From the NCBI RefSeq assembly GCF_003286125.1, contig NZ_QMED01000015.1, positions 1 through 64,000 on the forward strand: a DNA stretch of 64,000 nucleotides, given 5' to 3'. This DNA is from Algibacillus agarilyticus. GTDB lineage: Bacteria > Pseudomonadota > Gammaproteobacteria > Enterobacterales > Alteromonadaceae. The translations under genes were made by a program, and so were the position numbers. This document shows, piece by piece, positions 48,956-57,653 of the stretch. Within the stretch, counting starts at the first letter, position 1, and each line of letters starts with the position of its first letter. The notes under the pieces are model-generated. The model searched no databases and was not told the origin of the DNA. It worked only from the letters and a program-made list of their open reading frames with translations.

Positions 48956-50146
48956 ATGACGCAAGATATTAAAAATAGAAAAATAAGAATGGGTATGGTT
49001 GGCGGTGGCCAAGGTGCTTTTATTGGTAACATTCATCGTGCAGCCGCATTTTTAGATGGTGAGATTGAGCTTGTTTGTGGTGCCTTTAGCTCAAGCCATC
49101 AAAATTGTTTAAATACCGGTATGGCTTTAAACGTTGATGCTTCACGTTGTTATGCAAACTTTAACGAAATGTTTACCGAAGAAGCGAAGTTACCGGAAGA
49201 CCAGCGTATGCAGTTTGTTTCTATTGTTACGCCGAATCATTTACATTTCCCGGTAGCGAAAGCGGCTTTACAAAGTGGCTTTCATGTGATGTCTGATAAG
49301 CCTGCAACGTTAACGTTAGATGAAGTTAATGAACTCGCCGAAATTGTTAAACAGAATAACCGCTTATATGGCTTAACGCATACTTACACCGGTTACCCAA
49401 TGGTTAAAGAAGCGCATCATCGTGTTGCTGCGGGTGAGCTTGGTGATGTTGTAAAAGTTGTTGTTGAATATAGCCAGGGCTGGTTAGCCGATAAAGACAG
49501 CGAAGCGGGTAAGCAAGCCAGCTGGCGTTTAGACCCAGCTCGTGCAGGGGCTAGTTGTTGTATGGGCGATATTGGTGTACATGCCGCTAATTTAGCTGAA
49601 CACATTACCGATTTAAAAATTGAAGCGCTGTGTGCTGATTTAACCTCGGTTGTTGATGGTCGTACGTTAGATGACGACGGAACGGTATTACTTAAGTTTA
49701 ATAATGGTGCTAAAGGGGTATTAATTTCAAGCCAAATTTCAGTGGGTGAAGAAAACAACTTAAGCATTCGTATTTATGGTACCAAAGCGGCACTCGAGTG
49801 GCGCCAGCAAGAGCCCAATACTTTAATCATGAAGTTCAATGATAAGCCTAGCTTAATGATTAGAGCGGGTGTTGGTGAATTAAGCCCTGCCGCCACACAA
49901 GCGATGCGCACACCTGCAGGACATCCAGAAGGTTATATTGAAGCTTTTGCTAATATTTATGGTCAATTTGTCCAGCAAATTAGAACCTTTGAGCAAAATA
50001 GTGCTGAGGGTGTGGTTGGCAATGCGCCGGGTATTACCGAGGCGATTAGAGGCATGGCCTTTATTGAAAATGTGGTTGCTGCGAGTCATTCTTCTGAAAA
50101 ATGGCATCCTTTTTTATTATCAAACGTTAATCTAGCAGGAGAATAA
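48956..50146 (+). CDS. Gfo/Idh/MocA family oxidoreductase
   Basis: 396 aa. The N-terminal Rossmann fold shows MGMVGGGQGAFIGNIHRAA; the family's EKP motif appears as SDKPATL near residue 122; the catalytic region is DIGVHAANLAEH. It should oxidise or reduce a sugar or sugar-like substrate with NAD(P). The next gene starts 2 bp after its stop, so the operon is tight. Confidence 0.9.
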   Translation: MTQDIKNRKIRMGMVGGGQGAFIGNIHRAAAFLDGEIELVCGAFSSSHQNCLNTGMALNVDASRCYANFNEMFTEEAKLPEDQRMQFVSIVTPNHLHFPVAKAALQSGFHVMSDKPATLTLDEVNELAEIVKQNNRLYGLTHTYTGYPMVKEAHHRVAAGELGDVVKVVVEYSQGWLADKDSEAGKQASWRLDPARAGASCCMGDIGVHAANLAEHITDLKIEALCADLTSVVDGRTLDDDGTVLLKFNNGAKGVLISSQISVGEENNLSIRIYGTKAALEWRQQEPNTLIMKFNDKPSLMIRAGVGELSPAATQAMRTPAGHPEGYIEAFANIYGQFVQQIRTFEQNSAEGVVGNAPGITEAIRGMAFIENVVAASHSSEKWHPFLLSNVNLAGE

Positions 50147-50148
50147 TC

Positions 50149-51201
50149 ATGAAACAGATCCAAGGTCCAGGTATTTTTTTAGCGCAGTTTGCGGGCGATG
50201 AAGTGCCTTTTAATAATTTAAATGACATCTGTGAATGGGCAGGCGGTTTAGGTTTTAAAGCCATCCAAGTACCCACATGGGATGCCCGTATTTTTGATTT
50301 AGAAAAAGCGGCTGAAAGCACGGAATATTGCGCAGAAGTTCAAGCGACTGCGGCTAAACATGGTTTAGCCATTAGTGAATTGTCTACGCATTTACAAGGC
50401 CAGTTAGTGGCTGTTCATCCTGCTTATGATGAAATGTTTGACGGTTTTGCGCCTGATAAAGTGAAGAATAATCCATCTGCTCGTCAAGAGTGGGCCGTTA
50501 ACCAAATGATGTGTGCCGCTAAAGCCAGTGCTAATTTAGGTTTAAATGCGCACGCGACCTTCTCAGGCGCATTACTGTGGCAAACGGTTTACCCATGGCC
50601 ACAACGACCTGCTGGTTTAGTTGAGCAAGGGTTCGCTGAGTTAGCAAAACGCTGGTTACCTATTTTAGATGCGTTTGATGCTGCGGGTGTTGATGTTTGT
50701 TATGAATTACACCCTGGTGAAGATTTACATGATGGCGCGAGCTTTGAAATGTTCTTAGACGCGACCAATAATCATTGTCGCGCTAATATTTTGTATGACC
50801 CAAGCCATTTTGTTTTACAGCAATTAGATTACTTGGCGTTTATTGATATTTATCATGATCGCATTAAAGCTTTCCACGTTAAAGATGCCGAATTTAATCC
50901 ATCTGGTCGTGCGGGCGTTTACGGTGGTTATCAAGGCTGGTTAGACCGACCGGGTCGTTTTCGTTCATTAGGCGATGGGCAAATCGATTTTAGCGCTATT
51001 TTTAGCAAGCTAACTCAATATGGTTACGATGGTTGGGCTGTTATGGAATGGGAATGTTGTATTAAACATCCGTTAGATGGCGCAGCAGAAGGGGCGATAT
51101 TTATTGATAAGCATATTATTCGTCCAACTGAAAAAGCATTTGATGACTTTGCTGGTGTTGAAAAAGATCACGCCTTAAATAATAAAATTTTGGGCTTATA
51201 A
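50149..51201 (+). CDS. sugar phosphate isomerase/epimerase family protein
   Basis: 350 aa, a xylose-isomerase-like TIM barrel (AP endonuclease family 2). Metal ligands appear as CYELHPGEDLHDG, ILYDPSHFVLQ, KAFHVKDAEF and VMEWEC. It probably isomerises or epimerises a sugar or a 3-keto sugar derivative. Linked with the Gfo/Idh/MocA gene upstream and MFS downstream. Confidence 0.9.
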   Translation: MKQIQGPGIFLAQFAGDEVPFNNLNDICEWAGGLGFKAIQVPTWDARIFDLEKAAESTEYCAEVQATAAKHGLAISELSTHLQGQLVAVHPAYDEMFDGFAPDKVKNNPSARQEWAVNQMMCAAKASANLGLNAHATFSGALLWQTVYPWPQRPAGLVEQGFAELAKRWLPILDAFDAAGVDVCYELHPGEDLHDGASFEMFLDATNNHCRANILYDPSHFVLQQLDYLAFIDIYHDRIKAFHVKDAEFNPSGRAGVYGGYQGWLDRPGRFRSLGDGQIDFSAIFSKLTQYGYDGWAVMEWECCIKHPLDGAAEGAIFIDKHIIRPTEKAFDDFAGVEKDHALNNKILGL

Positions 51202-51209
51202 GAGAAAAT

Positions 51210-52478
51210 ATGATGAATACGACGACTTTAAGTAAAGATCGAATTTTTACACTGTGCTGTTTAGCACTAACCGTAACCGCAATGACATTTGCGATTCGTG
51301 CCGGGATTTTAGGTCAGTTAGGGACTGAGTTTGGCTTAACCAACTTAGAACTTGGCTGGGTAAATAGTATGGCCTTTTTTGGTTTTCCTATTGCGACTAT
51401 TTTTGGTGGTGTGTTGTATAACGCACTCGGTGCAAAAAAATTAATTATTTTAGCATTTGCTTGTCACTTTATTGGTTTGATCATGACCGTCTTTGCGGGC
51501 GGTTTTTGGACTTTACTGGTTTCTACCTTCCTGATTGGTTTTGCAAATGGTGCGGTTGAAGCGGGTTGTAATCCGTTAATTGCCGATTTAAATCCTAAAA
51601 ACAAAACGACAATGTTGAACAAGTTCCATGTTTGGTTCCCGGGCGGTATTGTTATTGGGGCATTAGCCTCACAAGCGATGACGAGTGTTGGCTTTAGCTG
51701 GCAGTGGCAGGTATCGCTTATTCTGATCCCAACCATCATCTATGGCTTTATGTTGTTGAAATGCACGTTCCCAACGTTCGATTTTCAACAAAACTCAACT
51801 TTGGGCAACCTTAAAAATCTAGTATCACCTTTATATATTGTGCTTATTTTTTGTATGGGCTTAACGGCGACTACAGAGTTAGGAACACAGCAATGGATTG
51901 AACGTATTTTAGGTGCGAGTGGTGCATCACCAATGATTATTTTAGCGATGATCACGGGTGTAATGGCAATTGGCCGCTTTTATGCGGGTCCGTTAGTGCA
52001 TCGTTTAAATCCGACGGGTATTTTATTAGGTTCAGCCGTGTTAGCTGCTGCGGGTATCTTTTTAATGAGCCAAGCAAGTGGCGGTATGGTTTATGTTGCT
52101 GCGTTGCTGTTCGCACTTGGCGTTACCTACTTTTGGCCTACCATGTTGGGTTGTGTTGTTGAATACACGCCAAAAACAGGGGCATTAGGTTTATCGCTTG
52201 CGGGTGGTGTTGGCATGTTCTCTGTCAGTATGTTTAGTCCTGTTATTGGTCATTGGATTGATTCTGCACAAAAAGCGGCTGAGCAAGCTAATGTACCGGC
52301 TGAGCAAGTTGAATTTGTAGCGGGCCAAGCGGTATTGCAGAACTTGTTCTTATTTCCGTTTGCGCTTATTTTCTTGTTTGCGGGCTTATTCTTTTATATC
52401 CGTAAAACGAAAAATGCCGGATCGTCTGCAGCGGCTGCCGCTGAAGATGTTGCTGCTGAACCTGCAACAGCGAAGTAA
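51210..52478 (+). CDS. MFS transporter (FucP-like sugar porter)
   Basis: 422 aa with about 12 membrane helices. GFANGAVEAGCNPLIADLNP and NKFHVWFPGG are typical of FucP-like sugar/H+ symporters. It probably imports the substrate of the two enzymes upstream. The C-terminus is an Ala-rich cytoplasmic tail. The gene starts 8 bp after the isomerase stop. Confidence 0.9.
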   Translation: MMNTTTLSKDRIFTLCCLALTVTAMTFAIRAGILGQLGTEFGLTNLELGWVNSMAFFGFPIATIFGGVLYNALGAKKLIILAFACHFIGLIMTVFAGGFWTLLVSTFLIGFANGAVEAGCNPLIADLNPKNKTTMLNKFHVWFPGGIVIGALASQAMTSVGFSWQWQVSLILIPTIIYGFMLLKCTFPTFDFQQNSTLGNLKNLVSPLYIVLIFCMGLTATTELGTQQWIERILGASGASPMIILAMITGVMAIGRFYAGPLVHRLNPTGILLGSAVLAAAGIFLMSQASGGMVYVAALLFALGVTYFWPTMLGCVVEYTPKTGALGLSLAGGVGMFSVSMFSPVIGHWIDSAQKAAEQANVPAEQVEFVAGQAVLQNLFLFPFALIFLFAGLFFYIRKTKNAGSSAAAAAEDVAAEPATAK

Positions 52479-52483
52479 TAATT

Positions 52484-53101
52484 ATGTTGTCGTTTGATCT
52501 TAGACTGGTAGATCGTCGTCGTTTATTACGACAACTTAGTTTTGCTATTGGCGGTGGTGCAACGTTTGCACTCACCGCCGGTGAGCGCTTAAACACCGCG
52601 TTTGCGTGTGCTAGTCAATTAAAAGTAACGGCGATCCAAAAAACAGAACAAAACTGTTTATTTACGCCGTTACAGTTTAATGCGTTACAAGCCATTTGTG
52701 CTTTGTTATTGCCGATACCCGATCATAAAACGCATGCTTATTTTTGTCGTGAGTTTGTACAACACCAATTAGTTAATTGTCATCATGACACAGAGCAAAA
52801 GCGGATGGTCAGTTTGCTCGATTCATTAAACGATTCACTAAACAATTCGACAGACCCGTCTGATCTTCCGCCTTTTCATTTAGTTAATGCAAAAACGCAG
52901 AATATGCGGTTAATGCAAAGTTATAACGCAAATAGTAAACATGAAAAGTCGTTTGAATTACTTAAGTCACTTATTATATTTGGCTATTTAGTGTTTGAGT
53001 TTTATGAAAAAAGAGAGCATAAGTTGCAATTTAAAGAGGGTCGGTTTGTTGAGCTTACTTTTATTGATACCAAACCCTTGCGCAGGCAATTAGCGGGTTA
53101 A
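52484..53101 (+). CDS. gluconate 2-dehydrogenase subunit 3 family protein (Tat signal)
   Basis: 205 aa. A twin-arginine type N-terminus (DRRRLLRQLSFAIGGGATFAL) targets it to the periplasm. FTPLQFNALQAICALLLPIP fits the PF13618 small subunit of membrane GMC dehydrogenases. The flavin (GMC) large subunit normally encoded next door is absent here: the next gene is a minus-strand signalling gene. It may work with a partner encoded elsewhere or be a remnant. Confidence 0.75.
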   Translation: MLSFDLRLVDRRRLLRQLSFAIGGGATFALTAGERLNTAFACASQLKVTAIQKTEQNCLFTPLQFNALQAICALLLPIPDHKTHAYFCREFVQHQLVNCHHDTEQKRMVSLLDSLNDSLNNSTDPSDLPPFHLVNAKTQNMRLMQSYNANSKHEKSFELLKSLIIFGYLVFEFYEKREHKLQFKEGRFVELTFIDTKPLRRQLAG

Positions 53102-53169
53102 CTTCATTTTTTGAATTTTAAACTCCCCTTTTTTATTGCCTGTTTATTCGCTATACCCATCCTAACAAT

Positions 53170-54189
53170 TTAAAGTATGTGTTGACCATCTTGATGGGTT
53201 TGCATGATCAAATCATCAACTGATGATTGGGTTTTAAGTTGCGCTGTTAAGTTGTAATGGTTTACACGCAAGCTAATTTGTGGCGTGATTGAAAGCCAGC
53301 GATACGCTGTAATCTCATGACTCAGTGCTTGTAATATCGACGCTGTTTCTATTGCCTCAACCCCTATGTCGGCTAAAATCAATTCGGAATTAACGAACCG
53401 ACGTATGATTGCGGTGTCAAAAAAACTATGTAGCATACGTGCAATTATATTAAGTATTTCGATCCCAATCTCTGACCCTAATGAACTTTCAATATGCGGC
53501 ATGTTCTTGATGCTTAAAATAACGAATGTTAAAGGGGTATTTAGTTTGACACTCAGTTTGCTATGTTGCTGGATTAAATTTAAAAATGCACCTGGGGGGT
53601 GAATCAATTCAAGGCTATTAATGAGTTCGCCGGTTTTAAGCTGATGCATAATGCCTTCTTGCTTGATAGAGAGCTCACGGTTTTCATTTTTTAAATGAAT
53701 GACATCATTTTGAGTTTGGCTGATGTCTAACTTCGTTTTTAAGGCATCTTGCTGCTTTTCCATCAATAACGTGTAATCGTTATGTGCGCCGAGCATTCTG
53801 AATGGCTTGCCGTGTTGATCGTGTATGGCAATGCCTCGGCAACGTACCCAAACGGTAGAACCGTCTTTATGTCGATAACGAACTATTTGATCGTAGGGAT
53901 GATTGGGATCATTTAAGTGTTGTTGAAAATTATGACTGGCGAGCCTAAGGTCATCGGCAAAAATAATATCTTGCCATGCTGCCGCTAAATGCGGCATTTC
54001 TTCTGGGTCATAACCCAATAAAAGCCAAAATTGTGGATTCATCCATTCATGCTCGGGCTCGTTTAAATCCCAATACCATAAACCATCGAGCGTACTTTGT
54101 TGTAAAAAATCAAAAATAAGCGGATCGTTTTGAATTAGGGTGTAGAGCTCTTCTTTTAGGTAATGCGCTTGATCAAGGTTATTGCTCAT
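53170..54189 (-). CDS. PAS domain protein with degenerate GGDEF domain
   Basis: About 339 aa. A PAS domain with PAC motif (about residues 30-145; GLWYWDLNEPEHEW, YRHKDGSTVWVRCRG) leads through a coiled coil into a GGDEF-like domain where the signature reads FVNSELIL, so it lacks GG-D-EF and should not make c-di-GMP. It may bind a partner or act as a sensor. It starts 4 bp after the stop of the PAS half-gene upstream; GTG at 54201 is an alternative start. Confidence 0.75.
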   Translation of the reverse strand: MSNNLDQAHYLKEELYTLIQNDPLIFDFLQQSTLDGLWYWDLNEPEHEWMNPQFWLLLGYDPEEMPHLAAAWQDIIFADDLRLASHNFQQHLNDPNHPYDQIVRYRHKDGSTVWVRCRGIAIHDQHGKPFRMLGAHNDYTLLMEKQQDALKTKLDISQTQNDVIHLKNENRELSIKQEGIMHQLKTGELINSLELIHPPGAFLNLIQQHSKLSVKLNTPLTFVILSIKNMPHIESSLGSEIGIEILNIIARMLHSFFDTAIIRRFVNSELILADIGVEAIETASILQALSHEITAYRWLSITPQISLRVNHYNLTAQLKTQSSVDDLIMQTHQDGQHIL

Positions 54190-54193
54190 TATT

Positions 54194-55105
54194 TTATCCA
54201 CTGATCAACAACTCTCTAATTGATATAACGACGCCATTGTTTTGTGTTTCGAGTTGATAAGGGGTGATGCTTATCTCAACGCGTTTATTATCAACCAAAT
54301 CAAAGTTTTTTAATGTGGTTTTACCGGTTGTATTGACCCGCTCTATCATCTCGTTTAATCCTTCAAAGTCATATTTAAAGGTTAAATCAAACAGTAAACG
54401 TTCAACATCAAAATCAATAACATTTATATACTCTTTCACTGCGTCGGTAAAACGACGAATGCGTAAATCTTTATCTAAGAAAATAACGGCCAAACGCGTG
54501 GCTTTAAGTAAATTTTCTAAATCGTTATTAATACTGGTGAGTTCAACTATTTTTTGCTGATATTCACTGTTAACGGTATAAAGCTCTTCATTAACCGATT
54601 GTAATTCTTCGTTAGTTGACTGCAGTTCTTCATTTGCGGCCATGAGCTCTTCGTTACTCGATTGCAGCTCTTCACGTGTGCTATCGAGGTCTTCTAACGT
54701 CTCGCGGTATAAACGTTGGCATTCCACAAGTGAAATATCGAGCTCAGCAATACGATTTTTGACTTGCTGATCAACATCGTATTCTACTTCAGCATCTCTT
54801 GATACAAACTCTTTATCACGTAAAAACGACAACGCAACTAAGTCTACATCACCTTCAACTGAGGGGGCTTTGCTTTTAAAAGTAAAGCATTTTAATGACC
54901 ATGATTCGATGACGCCTTCATCATCTTCGGCTTCATAAACATGTTTAAATAAAACACTTTTACCTTCTCGCACTGTTTGATGCGTAGCGGATATCGCTTG
55001 ACTGACTATTTCAGGGTTGAGGATATCAGCGATATCATTTGTGACATGGCCGGCTTGTATTTTAGCGGTAAATTGTGAAGCATCGCCATATGTATAAATA
55101 AGCAC
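54194..55105 (-). CDS. C-terminal half of a split CheB-CheR-PAS protein
   Basis: 303 aa. It has a linker part, then a long coiled coil of NEELQS-type repeats (about residues 135-200) and a C-terminal PAS domain (AVIFLDKDLRIRRFTDAV). This is exactly the C-terminal module of CheB-CheR-PAS fusion proteins. The frame lies directly behind the six 7-bp repeats; the first usable start is a GTG at 55105. With two repeats instead of six it would be fused in frame to the preceding gene. It may be silent or made by re-initiation. Confidence 0.8.
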   Translation of the reverse strand: MLIYTYGDASQFTAKIQAGHVTNDIADILNPEIVSQAISATHQTVREGKSVLFKHVYEAEDDEGVIESWSLKCFTFKSKAPSVEGDVDLVALSFLRDKEFVSRDAEVEYDVDQQVKNRIAELDISLVECQRLYRETLEDLDSTREELQSSNEELMAANEELQSTNEELQSVNEELYTVNSEYQQKIVELTSINNDLENLLKATRLAVIFLDKDLRIRRFTDAVKEYINVIDFDVERLLFDLTFKYDFEGLNEMIERVNTTGKTTLKNFDLVDNKRVEISITPYQLETQNNGVVISIRELLISG

Positions 55106-55114
55106 TAATTTTTT

Positions 55115-55156
55115 ATTAAAGATTAAAGATTAAAGATTAAAGATTAAAGATTAAAG
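55115..55156 (-). repeat. heptanucleotide repeat ATTAAAG x6 disrupting cheB-cheR
   Basis: Six perfect copies of ATTAAAG (CTTTAAT on the coding strand) end the CheB-CheR frame. In the coding strand the third copy gives CTT-TAA, a stop. With exactly two copies the frame reads through to the PAS half; with one or with three or more it stops. Confidence 0.95.
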
Positions 55157-56750
55157 TAGGTGGCATGTATTCTTCTAACATGCGCTCGTAACCAATCTTT
55201 AATGAGCGTGGGGCATCGGTTGCTTTAATATTACGGGCTATGTATTGCGGTAATGATTTAGGTTGATACGATTTGGTTTTTAAACCGCCTTTATTGATTG
55301 TACGCACCGGAATGCGTAAATCTTTATTTTTTTGATATAAGCGATATTTGCTTTCGTAAGAGTCAAAATAGGTACCAAAGTGCCCCGTTGTTTCGGCACT
55401 ACCGAGCAGTAAAAAGCCTTTTAATTTTAAGGAAAAATGGAAAAACGCCATGGCTTTTTGCTGTGCTGGTGTTTGTAAATATATTAACGCATTACGACAC
55501 GTGACCATGTTCATGTTTGAAAACGGTGGATCTTGGATCACATTGTGTGTAGCAAACACGACAAAACTGCGCAGTTCTTTACTGACCTGATAATTTCCTT
55601 CCAATGTTTGAATAAAATTATGAGTAAATAAACGGGGTGGTATTTCAGATGCAATGCTAGGTGGGTAAATACCGTTAGCCGCAAATGAAACCGCACTTTG
55701 GTCAATGTCAGAGGCAAAAATTTTAACTTGTCTGGTTAAGTTGAGCTCCTGCATGGCGGCTTTAAATAACATAGCGATTGTATAAGGCTCTTCGCCGGTT
55801 GAGCAGCCTGCGCACCAAACGCGAATAGGGTCATCTTCATGGTGTAAAACTAAAGGTTTTATGACTTCATCGTATAAATAATCCCAAACTTCTTGGTCTC
55901 TAAAGAATTGAGTCACGCCAATCAATAAATCTTGTTTGATTAACGAAACTTCTTTTAAATTATTTTTAATATACTGATGATACTCAGGCAGTGTTTTTAT
56001 ATTGTTGATGCTCATACGGTGTTCAATACGCCGAGCAACGGTGGATTCTTTATATACTTTAAAATCGAGATCGGTTTCATCATGCACTAAGGTGAGTATT
56101 TCATTTAGCACGGCTTCGTTTTCTGATAAGTGATATTTAAACGGCTGGCCTTTTTTGCTAATCAGCGGGTGATTAATAAAATTACTGATTTGCTCACTCA
56201 TTTCTGAGGTTTTTAACACAAAATCGACGGCGCCTGAATTTATCGCGTTAATTGGCATGCCATCAAATTGGGCTTCATCAGGGTCTTGTGCAATGACAAG
56301 GGCGCCTACTTCTTTAAGTGCCTGTGCGCCTCGGCTGCCGTCGGATCCCGTGCCGGATAATATAATACCGATCGATTTATTTTGTTTGTCTTCAGATAAC
56401 GAACGAAAAAATTCATTAATCGGTAAATTGATACGATTATCAGGTGGCAGATCAGACAAATATATCCGAGCCTCAACCATGCGAATATATTTGCCCGGCG
56501 GCATTAAATAAATCGTATTCGCTTGTAATCGCTCACCTTCGGTTATTTGATGTGAAGGCATTTGTGTATGTTTACTGAGCAATTCATTCATCATGCTTTT
56601 GAAATCAGGCGAAAGATGCTGAATTAACACATAAGCGACCCCTAAATCATCGGGTAATGAATCAAATAAGGTTTGTATCGCCTCTAATCCGCCGGCTGAA
56701 GCACCAATAGCGATGATGTGACTTGGTGGCGTAAGTGAATTATTGTCCAT
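55137..56750 (-). CDS. CheB-CheR fusion chemotaxis protein, N-terminal part
   Basis: About 537 aa. A CheB methylesterase domain has IAIGASAGGLEAI at the start, LIQHLSPDF and GIILSGTGSDGS. A CheR methyltransferase domain (about residues 200-470) follows, with IRVWCAGCSTGEEPYTIAM and a late CRNALIY. It ends at IFNL because of the repeat tract. These proteins adjust methylation of chemoreceptors or act as stand-alone sensors. The start is ATG at 56750, overlapping the EAL stop by 11 bp; the longer frame to 56801 is unlikely. Confidence 0.85.
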   Translation of the reverse strand: MDNNSLTPPSHIIAIGASAGGLEAIQTLFDSLPDDLGVAYVLIQHLSPDFKSMMNELLSKHTQMPSHQITEGERLQANTIYLMPPGKYIRMVEARIYLSDLPPDNRINLPINEFFRSLSEDKQNKSIGIILSGTGSDGSRGAQALKEVGALVIAQDPDEAQFDGMPINAINSGAVDFVLKTSEMSEQISNFINHPLISKKGQPFKYHLSENEAVLNEILTLVHDETDLDFKVYKESTVARRIEHRMSINNIKTLPEYHQYIKNNLKEVSLIKQDLLIGVTQFFRDQEVWDYLYDEVIKPLVLHHEDDPIRVWCAGCSTGEEPYTIAMLFKAAMQELNLTRQVKIFASDIDQSAVSFAANGIYPPSIASEIPPRLFTHNFIQTLEGNYQVSKELRSFVVFATHNVIQDPPFSNMNMVTCRNALIYLQTPAQQKAMAFFHFSLKLKGFLLLGSAETTGHFGTYFDSYESKYRLYQKNKDLRIPVRTINKGGLKTKSYQPKSLPQYIARNIKATDAPRSLKIGYERMLEEYMPPTLIFNL

Positions 56751-57582
56751 TTTCTTGTTCCAAAAAGTGAAGAGTGCCGTTAAGTGACATTGGCTTGGCA
56801 AAGAAATAACCTTGAAGTAGAGAAATACCGCATTTTTGGGCTAATGCTTGATCTTCAGGCGTTTCTATTCCTTCGATGAGTAATTCAAGGTTGAGTGCTC
56901 GGCCTAAATTAACCGCTGCTTGTAACGCGGTATATTTTTGTTCGGTAGAGAAGTTATTATTAATAAAAATTTTATCTATTTTAATTTGGTCAAAACCAAG
57001 GCGCATTACACGTTCTATTGAGCTGTAACCCGTGCCGAAGTCATCAAGCGAAATACGGTAACCGAGCGATTTTAAAATATCGAGCGTTTGAAATACGCTG
57101 TCACCAATTGCTTTGCTGGTTTCACTTTCGGTTATTTCAAGATAAACCTGCTTTGCCGCAATGTGATGTTCGGCTAGTAGACGGTTGAGTTGTTCGGTAA
57201 AGGTGCTTTCTTCCATTAAATCCATATCGACGTTGATGTTGATATGCGGTATTGCGCCTTTAAACGTTTGTTTTAACTCACCATAGGTTGCAAGATTCAG
57301 TTCAATTATTTGCCATAAAATACTTTTGCCATGCTTATGTTGGCCGATTAAGTTAAATGTTTGCTGTATGTCTCGTAATACGGGATCATCAAAACGGGTA
57401 AGGGCTTCAAGTGAAATGGTTTTGTTGTTTTGAATGATAGGTTGAAAATAAGTTTGGGCTGTAAGTTGCTGACGTAAGCTGTTGATCGCATTTTGAATAT
57501 CAATAAATTGATTCATCTTATGCGACAGCTCGTCGGAATAGATAATAATTGGATTTTGAGTATCGGCTTTAGCTTGATACAT
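56740..57582 (-). CDS. EAL phosphodiesterase half of a split GGDEF-EAL protein
   Basis: 280 aa. It starts inside the last helix of a GGDEF domain (MYQAKADTQN) and continues into a full EAL domain: SLEALTRFDD, ITESETSKAIGD, LDDFGTGYSS and the late LLIEGIETPEDQALAQK. All catalytic residues for c-di-GMP hydrolysis seem present. The open frame really begins upstream of the ATG, joining the GGDEF frame if the A8 run had nine A. It is listed separately only because the sequence as given breaks it. Confidence 0.8.
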   Translation of the reverse strand: MYQAKADTQNPIIIYSDELSHKMNQFIDIQNAINSLRQQLTAQTYFQPIIQNNKTISLEALTRFDDPVLRDIQQTFNLIGQHKHGKSILWQIIELNLATYGELKQTFKGAIPHININVDMDLMEESTFTEQLNRLLAEHHIAAKQVYLEITESETSKAIGDSVFQTLDILKSLGYRISLDDFGTGYSSIERVMRLGFDQIKIDKIFINNNFSTEQKYTALQAAVNLGRALNLELLIEGIETPEDQALAQKCGISLLQGYFFAKPMSLNGTLHFLEQENGQ

Positions 57583-57653
57583 GGCTGAATCAGAGGCGTT
57601 TAGCCAAGCCTCAGCAAAGCTTTTGTGATCTAGCGCTTCATTCTCTTGTTTAG

